A stretch of DNA of 64,000 bases, from NCBI GenBank assembly GCA_964019055.1, contig OZ025214.1, forward strand, positions 9,933,101-9,997,100. Direction: 5' to 3'. The position numbers and the translations under genes are program-made. This DNA is from Anthopleura xanthogrammica (lineage: Eukaryota; Cnidaria; Anthozoa; Actiniaria; Actiniidae). This document shows, in pieces, positions 43,014 through 53,705 of this stretch. The first letter of the stretch is position 1. Every line of letters begins with the position of its first letter. Under the pieces are notes generated by a model. It did no database searches. It saw only the letters and a program-made list of their open reading frames with translations, and was not told the DNA's origin.

Positions 43014-43320
43014 CAATTAGAAGACGAACTCGAGATTTCTATCGGCTGATAGTTGACGAGGGGCTCCGGCCCCGAGTCAACTATCAAAGCCGATAGAAAT
43101 CGAGAGTGAGTCTTCTAATTGTTTTAGTAAAAATCTCAACTAAACTATACTATACTAAACTAAACTAAACTTCACAAAAGCGCGAAGGAAAAGCCGCCAT
43201 TTTTTCAAAACAAGTCCGGCTTTCTCTACCCACTATCTATCGGCTGATAGATAGTGAGTACGTTAGCCAATCAGAATGCAGGATTTGCAATAGTATAGTA
43301 GTAGAATTTTACTAAATAGA
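43014..43320. repeat. Palindromic MITE-like element
   Basis: 43014-43121 is a long palindrome with about 45-bp arms (caattagaagacg... against ...gtcttctaattg) and a GC-rich centre (gaggggctccggccccgag). A second perfect hairpin lies at 43231-43256 (CACTATCTATC, GGCT, GATAGATAGTG). Both contain CTATCGGCTGATAG or its near-complement. Sequence to about 43320 (ccaatcagaatgcagg) seems to belong to the same repeat. Confidence 0.75.
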
Positions 43321-44476
43321 AAATAGATAGAAATAAGTTGACTTTTATTTATAATCATAACATGAATTTAGTGTTTGGATGACTGGAGTACCCCATGAGA
43401 TTTCCAGACATCAGCCTATCGCAACTTGCACCACTCAACTTTAAATGAGGCTATGCTGTTTCAGAAGAGCATTTATTTTCTGAATCAAGAACAAACATAT
43501 TTGACTTTACATGTTCGTTTGTCTGTGTGTGCGTGCGTGTGTGTGGGTATAAGTATATTAAGTATAAATCACTAATGGTCTATCACAAGTACTGCACTCT
43601 GATTGGATAAGGCAGGCTTTGAAAGCCAAACCAATGGCAAAAATGACAGTTATTTAATGGCAAAAACAATCAACTATTTCACCGATTAGTAGGTTTATAC
43701 TAAAACAATTAGACCTCTCAGCCTTCTGCCTCATAAACTATTTGCTTGTATACCATTCGGGCTGCAGGTCTACATTGTAATGTTCTCCCTTTCATATGTT
43801 AATGTTTTTGAAGCATAAGGTCATTTTTTTACCTGATTTCTGAGGCTCATATTGTGTAATAGTGAGACAACTCTAATTTTCTGTTTGTTGATCCTCTCCT
43901 TGGATGGGCCATGGTTTTCATTATTAAGAATTGAATTCAAAATTATGGAGAACAAACCAGGAGCTATTTCATTACAGAACTTTTCCATTTTTTCATCATC
44001 AAAAAGATTTTCACCTTCCTTTGATAATGAATGGCAAATGCTTTGTGAAATTTGTTAAAGAGATCATCAAACCCCTCATTTTCTATAAAATGAAGTAATT
44101 TAGATATTTGTTTTTTTTATTCATATACCAGTATTCAACCTTTTTATGAATTAAATATGTGGGCACTTCCTTTCGTATCTCATACCCACCACATCCCCAT
44201 CCCAAATTTAGGTATTGTCGAGAGCTGGGGTGTGCTTTAGAATTATTTGCATATCAATTTTTATTACATACATTATTGATACTCGTGTGCAGGAAAGGGG
44301 AAAAACATAAATGAAGTGCATAATAATTAATAAAAGGGTATTCCAGTATAAACACTGAATAAAATATACCTTCCAATTTCTTTCTTAGTTCTAAATTTTC
44401 TTCCTCGAGTTCCCTGGCACTTCACTGAAAGCTCAACAATTGAGCATTTTGCTTGTTAACTATGTTTTGCATTGTC

Positions 44477-44758
44477 TTATTTTCCTCCTCCAGCTTCAGA
44501 ATTTTTCTTGTAAAACCATATCTGTTGGCAGGAATAAATTACCTTTCTTTCCTTTGGCTTTTCATAAAGTGGATTTTTGGTAATATTTTCAAGTGCTTCT
44601 GCTTCTCTTAAATGAACTTTGCATATTTTTGAAGTAAATTTATCTCTATTTAATTCATCAAATACTCGGAAAAGCCGGATTGGACACTCCGGACCCTGAA
44701 GGGGGAAGCAACAAACTTCTTTCGTCTGTTTCCGGAAATGGTACCAGCACAATGACAC
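44477..44758 (-). pseudogene. Possible THAP-like protein fragment
   Basis: The frame RKQTKEVCCFPLQGPECPIR and LNRDKFTSKICKVHLREAEA has a Cys-x2-His-like ending reminiscent of the C-terminal half of THAP domains, and a Glu/Lys/Asn heptad-like stretch (EEENKTMQNIVNKQNAQ) follows in another frame to about 44440. Only one Cys/His pair can be seen, so the assignment is weak. It may be an exon of a THAP-transposase relic. Confidence 0.28.
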
Positions 44759-45519
44759 TTCATTAATAAATCCACAACTTCTTGAATCGGAACCAGAGTA
44801 AATTTTTACATTTCCGCTACAACTTGTATCCTTACAATTTCTTAAAATACGAAAACATTATGCGAAAGCAGTTTCAGCCATTGCTGTCAATGTTTTTCTT
44901 TTGGGGTCTTTTTCTAGAAAACCAGCTCAGAGGAAATCCCTTGTGCAGGCGGGTCAAAAAAGGCGTGAAAAAGACTTTGTGATACAAAGAAATTTCTTTG
45001 ACAATACATATCAAAAGATTTCCAACTAAATTAATTTATTTTTAAAATTCTAAATGTTTCTACGTTGTGTTTTTAAAACAATCGTAAGAGAACTAAGCTC
45101 ATTCATCGAAGTGGAACAAACTAATCAAGAACTTGTTTAACAGATGGTCTAGGTCCTTAGCTGGTAAGCTTTCAATCTCTGTGTTTTTTCCAAGGCTGTT
45201 TGAATATTTATGGGGTATGTTCATGTCCGACATGGTTTTTCTAATCATATTATTAGCTTTCTGGTTTGTAACGAAGTTTTCAATCTATTCTTGACCGTTA
45301 TTTTCATATTGTTGGTTTTCATTTTCATGTCCACTTCAAGCTTCTCAGGGTAGTAACATTCGTCGCTCATAATTTCTTTGTTTGCTGTTTTTGCTTATAA
45401 ATTTCTTGTTTAACGAGAAAAAATGTCAAATTTCACGCTGTGAAAATTGTAAACAAAATCGCAAATTTCATATACGATCCGGACCAATTGTCATGGTAAT
45501 GGTCTGCGATAAAGATTTT

Positions 45520-45660
45520 AATAATAATAATAATAATAATAACTTTATCATAGCCCTTTACACAAGTTTCAAAGTGTTTTACAAAATTACATTATCAAAA
45601 AATCCTAAAAATAAAATATGATAAATATATATAAAATGATAACTATTTAAATTAAATGTG
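45520..45660 (-). mobile_element. L2/CR1-type 3'-end fragment with (TAA)n
   Basis: (TAA)n at about 45519-45540 is followed by ctttatcatagccctttacac, the arrangement of the other minus-strand L2-type tails here. Non-coding. Confidence 0.5.
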
Positions 45661-47820
45661 ATCCACTTCAGATCCACTTCAAAGCCTGCAAAAATATAAG
45701 TTTTAAAATTTGCTAAAATGCATGATCTTATTTGCATTGGCTACAGTTGGAATTAAAGTGCTGCTATTATTAATAAAAATCATGCAATATTCATCTCCAT
45801 TGAATAATTCTGCAAGGGTCTAGACACTATCTAACATCTTCTCTTAATATTTTCCGGAAGGAATTTGTGATCCTTATATTTCTATGTTTTGTTTGCATAA
45901 TTTAAGGTGACTAATTAATGCTCGATTTGAACCCATGATGAGAGCGCGCACAATTACCGCTGGATAAAATACGAAATCTTATTGAGGAACCATCACGTTT
46001 TGAACTTCAACAGCGCAAAACCCTCAAATTTTGCATGGAACCCTATATTTCTTGTAAGCTTAATTGAAAGAACTTCTAAAAACCTACGTTGTATAAAATT
46101 TCTAAAAAAAGTAAAAATTTATAACGCATGAAAAAATAGATTTTTGTAGGAATTTTTATTCGACTTTCTGAGATTTTTGAGGGCCCTGAAATAACGAAAT
46201 ATAACAAATCAAGGTATTTCTTTGTCTTTTATTCAAAAATATCCATGTGGTATTGTAAAATGATTCTCTAGTCGGCATTTGTGCATGATATAGCCTGCAT
46301 GATATAGCCCTATTATCTTATGAGTTTTAATTTTTTTTCTGATCACTTCTGGTGGTGCAATTTTTGCTTGAAAAACTCGCGTGTTGGCATTAATTAAATG
46401 CTGGTTATCTCGAAAAAGAGCTCGGGACACCCCATTTTTCTTTTCATATTCGGAATCAGCATTTAATTTCACTTTAAAAGATCGTAGTTTAAAAAAAAGT
46501 TTAAATTTTTTTCCAAAAGTAGCTTAATTATTGATGTAGATTAATTGAACAGCAACTAGACCAAAACTGACTATATAAAACCCTGATGTAAACAAATTAA
46601 AATTTTAAATACCAAGAAAAATCTTTGCACTTATTAAAGTTTAATTGAGCTAAATCAATATACAACAAATACAAAGATGAGCTGATTGTTGGTGGTGAGT
46701 AACACTTGACTTACATTATCATAACTTCCAGTTAGCCTTGATTGAATTGCAGTTTGCAACTTTTCCATCACTGGCTGTTCATGTATGTTGCTGCTCAAGC
46801 TGCGGTCCCATCTTGCAAAGCATAGCAGTGTCTCTTTGATGTTTGCATCGCAGTTACATGTTGTACAAAACTACATTTAAGAAATGATATTGATACATAT
46901 AATTGATATTATTATACTTTATCAAGGCTACACAAACATGCATCCCTTGACATTATTAATATATATACTATAATTCAGCCAGTGAATCAAAAACAGATTC
47001 ATTACAAAAGTGTTTATATCCTGTCACAATTTTCAATTTCCTGAAAACAAAATTTATCTTGACCGTTGCATGATGCAAGGACTTGACAAGGACTAGATAT
47101 TTCGTTGTTAAAGTTGTATATTGCCCTTTGATTTCTTATTCTTACCAGACTGTATGTATAAATTAGCAAGCTAGCTCCTTTATACCATCTCGACTGTTAA
47201 GCAGGCACCAGTCTCTTTAATATTTTTGTAATATGTAGCTGTTGCTCCTCCGAGCCACCTAGGAGGTGGCCAAATTGCATGATCCATGCAATCATGAAGC
47301 CCTGCAAAGATTTAAAACATGCATTTTTATTAATAATTCCAAAAGAAAAACCTACTCATAGAATTATGCCAATATCATAAAGATAAATAATATCAAAAGT
47401 CAATATCAAAACACAGGAAATCCGTATAAACAGCAAAGCAAAACACAAGAAAACTGTGAAAAGAGCAAAGTAAGAAAATACATATAATAAAGCCGGGCTC
47501 CCTGTGTGGTGTTTGGGACTTTTACCGCTGTAAATCATCGCTCCAGTGTAACCACAACTTTAACACTGCAACACTGCACGGTACTGGTATGAAAACCAGG
47601 CAACGTTGGCCATGAAGTCGATTGAAAATTCTGATAGGGAAATCTAAGTTTTTATATAGTTAATATATATTAACACATGAGGATCTCCAACAAAAAGCTC
47701 AAGTTCACGCGATTAAATAAAGTTAATTCATTCATGCTGCTATATGCATCTAGTATGTACTAGTGCATCCCTTTGCAGCCCTCGCAATCCTTGCGACCAG
47801 TGCAACCACTATGTGTATGT
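45661..47820. other. Non-coding stretch without supported genes
   Basis: Only short, poorly composed frames occur (for example about 79 codons at 46233-46472, minus, unrecognised). A small direct repeat gcatgatatagcc occurs near 46290 and 46303. Nothing else is supported. Confidence 0.45.
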
Positions 47821-47825
47821 ACATA

Positions 47826-48522
47826 GTAATAATAATAATAATAATAATATTTATTATTTATATTGCGCATATTCTATAAAATAATCATATGCGCATTACA
47901 ATATTACAAAAAGAAAATAGTAACCCATAACATTAAAATAGCGTAATTAAGATAATACTGAAATTTATATCATATATATTTATACATAAAATAGTTAAAA
48001 CTCTGAGCTAATAACGTATAATACTATAATGAAAACTGAGAATAAATAATAATTCTTTAGTAATGACTTAAAGGTGCCAATAGTAGCGGCTTGTCTTACA
48101 GACAAAGGTAGTCTATTCCATAATATTGGAGCAGCGATCATAAACGCACAGTCGCCCATTGTCTTCTTAGTACTTAGTGAACTTCTAGTTAATAAAATAC
48201 TGTTAGTATTACAGCGCAAATTATACTTGGCCATTAGTAGAAATGCTATTAACTCTGAAAGGTACTTAGGGGCTAATCCCTTAATAACTTTATAAGTGAT
48301 AAGTAACAATTTGAATTCTATGCGCGCGCACTGGAAACCAGTGCAACTCCTTAAGTATTCGAGTAATATGGCAAAACTTAGGCGCACAGTTAATGGGCCT
48401 AGCACTAGCGTTCATTACACGTTGCAGTTTCTTTATCTGACATTCAAGAATGCCATAAAGCAGGCTGTTACAATAGTCTAAACGACTTGTAATGGAGGCA
48501 TGAACTAGCTGTTCCATATGCT
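47826..48522 (-). pseudogene. L2/CR1-type LINE ORF2 C-terminus and 3' end
   Basis: Reading leftward: HASITSRLDYCNSLLYGI, IKKLQRVMNASARPI, ILKELHWFPVRARI-type, then in another frame RIEFKLLLITYKVIKGLAPK and the terminal ILWNRLPLSVRQAATIGTFK pattern, with the stop at 47995. The 3' UTR ends in (TTA)n at 47826-47850. The 5' side stops at the 17-C run (48523-48539), where LINE C ORF1 begins. Confidence 0.8.
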
Positions 48523-48539
48523 CCCCCCCCCCCCCCCCC

Positions 48540-49224
48540 AAGGTGGAGTCCCCCATCGAACACGAGATTGTTTGGTCAATAGATGTTGACACTTCAGCCA
48601 AAGTAGAATCCCCATCTGTGAACGGGGACGAGCATACACTTTTAGAGAGAACGTGAGAGAACGTTAGAGACCCGCTGGGGTTTGTGCCGGTACTCCCCGT
48701 ATAACAAGGCCTCTCCTGCCCACTTTCAGAGGAGACCTGGGAATCCCAATCCGACCCCACCGGAGAGGCAAGGTCAGGATTGGATTCCTCATCCTCAGAG
48801 AGTGAAACGTCAGCGACCCGAGATTGTCAGCGACCCGTTTCACTTCTACTACCTTGCTGTAGTAGCTGAGAAGTGAAACGAGGTCGTCATCCAGAACCTC
48901 ATATGGCAGACGGTGGATGTGCACAAACGTGCGACTCACCTACGCCTCCTGTATGGGCAGGGTCCGTCCCCCGCAGGAGACTCCATGACACAAGAGCGAG
49001 TCTTTGTGCTGCTGGCTCGAGAAGGTCACCCTTACCTCAGAACCCACAGGCTGAATACATTTTATGTAAGCAGAAGAGACAGTGTCAGTTATGGCATCAG
49101 TCACCTTCTGCTTAACATCTTTCCCATATTTTCTCGAGAACTCTCGAGGAATGTAGATTATTACGGTGTTTGGCCGTCTGATTGGTCTGGTTTGCAAATT
49201 AGCATAACCAGTGCGCGTCATCAA
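48540..49224 (-). pseudogene. LINE family C ORF1 (C2), internally deleted
   Basis: The N-terminal part from 49224 (MMTRTGYANLQTRPIRRPN, YIKCIQPVGSEVRVTFSSQQ) is followed in a second frame by the RRM-like region (FVHIHRLPYEVLDDDLVSLL, YYSKVVEVKRVADN). It then jumps at about 48830 directly to the acidic tail (NPDLASPVGSDWDSQVSSES, CYTGSTGTNPSG), skipping the knuckles present in C4. The junction carries a direct repeat, cagcgacccg, at about 48812 and 48829, suggesting deletion between short homologies. The left end is the C run. Confidence 0.75.
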
Positions 49225-49775
49225 ACCAGCTCAAGCACTGTTGCCCGGGAAAACTGGGAAAACTGGGAAACCGTCACAGCAAAAAATACAACACAAAAAA
49301 CCCACAAAAGGTTGAAAGAGCAAAAATGAGAAGAAAAGAAAAGAATCAAAACTTACGTCCCACACGGAGCAAAACACCAAAACACAGAAGTAGCAAATGG
49401 TCAACCACCACAGGAAGCCCGCTTCTTACCCACTGGAACAGAGTTTACCCTGGTAAAACTGCCGCGTCAGGTAAGTTTTTTTGTTTTTTGTTCGTATGCA
49501 GAAAGGGATTTCTGTTACGCCAAGACTGCAGGGTACACTGGTACGCCAACTTCGCTGGGGTGTTGCTCCCCACCTGCAAACTACTAGTACAACATCACGT
49601 TGACACAAAGACAACCAGCATGACTCAAGAGAGAATCAACCAGCATCCCAATAGTGCCCATGGCCTTTGACTCCAACAACTCATGCCTATCAGACCACAA
49701 AAAAAGATATCATGTCATAGCACCACTAGACGGTGTAATTACTCAGACTTACACAGACTTAAGATGTGACAACAT
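49225..49775. other. Non-coding stretch between C2 and C3
   Basis: Probably the C2 5' UTR (to about 49350, with repeated aaaactggg) and the C3 3' UTR. No coding sequence is supported. Confidence 0.45.
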
Positions 49776-50346
49776 TCACACTGAGACAACGAAACAACAG
49801 CTGATCAGACGACCAACAGCTCCATTTGCTCCCCATTTCCGTTCAAACCCGCGCCGACTTGCATCAGACTTGCAACGTTTAAACGCAATGGGGAGGATGA
49901 AGCGGAGTCGGCCTTGTATCGAGGCAATGGCAGTGGCCGCACAGGGTTGAATATCACGTAACCGGAAGTCGTTCCGTTGTAGCCAGATGGTGTGTTTGGC
50001 TTCATGCACCATGTAGGTGTAGATGGGTGGGACACGTTCCTGTTGGGTAAACCCATACAGAACGCGACGTTCAGTGAGGTCTGCAGCATCAGGTAAGCCT
50101 CTGTACTCTCTACCCCCCTCCTGGGCAGGGTCCCTGACGGGGGTCAACCCCTCGACGGCGTCTCGAGGCCTCTTGACCTTTTTGGTGGTGACGTACTACT
50201 ACCACAGTCGTTGTACTGAGAGGCCTCACTGTCAGAGGACTCCTCATTGCTCGTGGAGGTATGTGTAGTGGTGGGAGATTTTGAGGGGCAATCCCGGGCA
50301 AAGTGTCCCCCAGCCCCACAGGTCCAACACTTCCCCTTCAGCGGAC
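49776..50346 (-). pseudogene. LINE family C copy C3: ORF1 knuckle joined to ORF2 C-terminus
   Basis: The right part (50100-50346) encodes the knuckle CWTCGAGGHFARDC and Ser-rich tail, nearly identical to C4. Reading leftward it runs into the C-terminal end of a LINE ORF2 (VHEAKHTIWLQRNDFRLRDI, IQGRLRFILPIAFKR), the counterpart of AKYF-type WL.RND sequence in family B. The endonuclease and RT are missing. At 50346 it meets family E sequence. Confidence 0.68.
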
Positions 50347-50814
50347 ATTGACAACAAAGTCTCTACACCATTTATGTATTATATTCTCGATCCAAATCCA
50401 AGCTCGTTTGACACGTTTACATTCCAAAAAACAATGTTCTATCGTTTCTCTTCTTTGACACACAGCACATTGATCAGACACAACATTGAAACCCCAATCT
50501 CTAAGATTAACTCTTACTTTTACAATCCTTTGAACAATTCTCCAGCGTAATTCGCTCATCACATTCTCAGACAAAGACAACTTTAAGTCACGCCACACAG
50601 ATTTCCACTTTATTCTTTTCCTTATAACACCCTCCCAGTATCGCACACATCTTAAGTTCACAATCACATCAGGAACAATGACACTATAAGTAGTCTATAA
50701 GACTGGACTAACATCATTCACAAAGGCGCGAATATCCACAAGACCTTTACTATAATAGACATATTTCGCATAAGGACACAAATTAGTAGCTCGCCCACTC
50801 TTTGAGAACACACA
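50347..50814 (-). pseudogene. LINE family E ORF2 C-terminus, second copy of the E1 segment
   Basis: It corresponds to 26684-27141 with only a few base differences, including the same 5' truncation point after ctttg. The zinc finger CAVCQRRETIEHCFLEC is present. Its own 3' end is replaced by C3 sequence at 50346. Confidence 0.8.
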
Positions 50815-53028
50815 GGGCAAAATAACAAATTTAAGTTGCATTAAAGGACTATTAAAGTCAATTTAATGGGGTATTTAAGTTAAGTTTAATTTTTTCATTA
50901 AATTCATTAAGTATAAGTTTCCTGAGCCTTTAATGTTGTATTTAAATCTCTTTAATGAAGTGTTTTCTCTAGGTTCTTAAATTCACTTAAATTCGTTTAT
51001 TTCTGTGTTTAATGACCTTGACTTGCTCACTTAAAGTTTACTTAAATATTGGTTTTATAGTCTTTAATATGTTTTAAAGTATCATGAAATGTGTATTTAG
51101 TAGCCTTTCATTATTTTACCTAAAGAAGCAGGGAATGTTCCTTTAATAAGGCTTGAAGTGGAGAACTAAAGACTAATATTTTGCTAGCACTCATAATTGT
51201 ATATATAATTGGTTTTATTTGGCTTTACAGAACATTTAAGGTTAATCTTATTTCACTTTATTCAATAATAGAGAGCAACATATTTTTTTTACTGGTTACT
51301 GCTTTCTATACATTGAATCATGCAGTTTCATCAACTGATCGATCATTCATAAACTTCATTTGTGGTATACATTTAGTTGTATTTAGTAACTCTTGTCTTG
51401 GTCTTGGTACGGAAAACCGACTTAGGCTACTTGGATTACTGATTGCTTGTATCTTGAACGTTGGCTAATGTAAGATCTTGTTTATTTTTCATCTTTCATA
51501 TCTTCTTTCTCTCCTAGAGTTCTTCTTAACCGGCATTATTCTGTAAACTCAAAAGCGAAGAAGAAAGAGTTAAAATAACTGTGTTAAATATACGTTACGT
51601 TACGTTCACTTCTCCCGCCCATAATATAGAATATACCGGCAATATATCACTGAACACAACCATAGTTTCTTTCTGATTATCTACACATTATTTATTCATT
51701 GTCGGAATTATTATCTTACTTACCTTTCGAATTTATAGACTCGAAGCCAGCAAATCGAACTTCTTCAGGCTCTTCTTGTTGTTCGTTTGCTCTCCATACG
51801 TATACACTTTCCGTCTATCGTAAAGTACCTTTGTAATAATTACGCTCAGGATTCGAGCGCGGTTTAGAGTTTGAAATCCAGAAGGATTGAATTACTTAGC
51901 CAATCATATGGACAGAGGCACAATAAGCCATGTACTGTGCTCGTGATCAATGTCAATAAAATGAAATCTGATAAGCCACAACAATGCGCACGAACTTCCC
52001 GCCAGTGTAATAATTTACTGAATTGTTTATAGTTTGGATTAGATGGATTTCAGTCCAAACTACGGCAAAATGCCGGCATGTTCTATCTTTGTGTTATTCA
52101 AAGACATTGAATGGACACTGAGAAGTTTTATTCGAGGTACAGCTCACTTAGTTTTCGTAATCAAGCTGTTGAACTCCGAATATGAGGGTTCTTAGCAGCG
52201 GCATTGTGCGAGTACTTTATAGGGCTTGCTTACAATAGGTTTCGTAAAATGAGGACTGCTGACTTCGACTATAAAACAACTCCAAGTTCATAATCAGAAG
52301 AAGAACAAAAAGTTAAGATATAAACGGGAAGCACACAAGGAGGTTTCGAAATCCAAGGAAGCCTGAGAAAACCGAAGACAGCTTATGAGGGAACGGATTG
52401 CCTGGACAGTAGATTACAAATACAAGCCTCAGTAGCCGGAGAATTTGAAGATATAAGGTAAATTTGTAAGTTAAATGATTGCATATATATAACTTATTGG
52501 TACTGCCATACCGTATCTAGAACTGAAAACTGTTTAATGGTGAGTGGCATTTATGTTTGCGGTTCAAAGATATCAAGGATGCGTTATCCTAGAGGAAATC
52601 AGAAGGTATTTAATGTAATGATTAATATTAACTTAAATTCATCTTAAATCTCTACTTATTATAACTTTAGGTTTACTTAAAGTTAAAGTAAATCCGTTGC
52701 CTGATCGTGAGTTTCCCTTCCCAAAAAGAAAGGCTTTAGTGTACATTTAAAGTTAAAGTAAATGTATGAAGGACTTTACATAGACTTTAATCCTGTAGTT
52801 AAACCCCTTAAATCTCTTTACACATTTAAGATACCTTAAATCTGCATCTTAAACTTACCTAAATCACTTTTACGTAAAGACTAACCAAATATTACTTAAA
52901 GCTAACTTTTTCCTATGTTTACCTTTAAGGAGATTTAAGTTAGTATTAAAGCTCATGTTTAGATTTAAACAACTTTAAGGTTTTCTTAAAGTCCTTTAAA
53001 TATATTATTTCATCCTGTGACAACACCC
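50815..53028. mobile_element. Unclassified 2.2-kb non-autonomous element with degenerate TIRs and TTTAAG clusters
   Basis: The element is absent from the duplicate locus, where only cct (27142-27144) separates the same flanks. Near the termini, CACAGGGCAAAATAA (left) and the complement of the right end, CACAGGATGAAATAA, match at 12 of 15 positions. CTTAAA/TTTAAG hexamers are concentrated in the outer parts: about six in 50830-51060 and about twelve in 52630-52990, with few or none between. No long coding frame is present. Subterminal repeat clusters are typical transposase-binding arrays in several DNA-transposon superfamilies. The superfamily is undetermined. Confidence 0.65.
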
Positions 53029-53705
53029 ACTAAATATGCTAATGAGATACAAAGGCATGTGTACTATTGTTTTAATCACAGAATAAGTACAATTCAAATG
53101 AGATACATTAGAGGACATTGTGTTTTTATTGGTGTGAAAAATATGAGCATTTTTTGACTAGCTAGCTATTGTTTGATACACTACTATTTTTATCGATACT
53201 TTTAAGCCTACAAAATAATACTTATCATTTAAAATACTTAGATTTTAGAAGTTAAATGTATATTCAATTATTTGTTACTTACAACATGTAATTTTTTTTT
53301 ATTTTCCTTACGATTTCTTATTAAGCATGTAAAGTTAAACACCACACTTACAGTTAACGAGAAAAATTAAATAAAAGAAAAGAAAAAAAAATTTGAATAA
53401 ATTCAAAAAAATTCAAGGAGTTTGTTCCATTTATTATAATGAAATCCTAGTTTTTCTTTTTTAGTAGCTATCCTTAACTCAATATGATAAATCATTTTAA
53501 TTTTATTTAAGAAGGCAATTTTAAGTTTGTTAAACTACTTTGATATATATAATATTTTGCTAATAAAAGTAAATGATCAATTAGATCTTGGTCGCACATA
53601 ATTATAATAATAATAATAATAATAAGCTAATTTAAATAGCGCCTAACTCCCTTTAGTCTAAAGGTGCTGTTTACGGATATCTGTGTATAAAACTAAAAAT
53701 ATGTA
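53029..53705. other. AT-rich non-coding flank, duplicate of 27145-27856
   Basis: It matches the other copy with small deletions and contains the (TAA)n tail of the L2 fragment at about 53600-53622. No gene. Confidence 0.6.

Noticed and set aside
44477..44758. A functional THAP-domain host gene
   Set aside because: Only part of the C2CH pattern is visible and the following coil is in another frame; listed as a weak relic.
51181..51468. 95-codon plus-strand ORF inside the 2.2-kb element
   Set aside because: It is hydrophobic AT-rich translation with no motif and no typical start context; probably chance.
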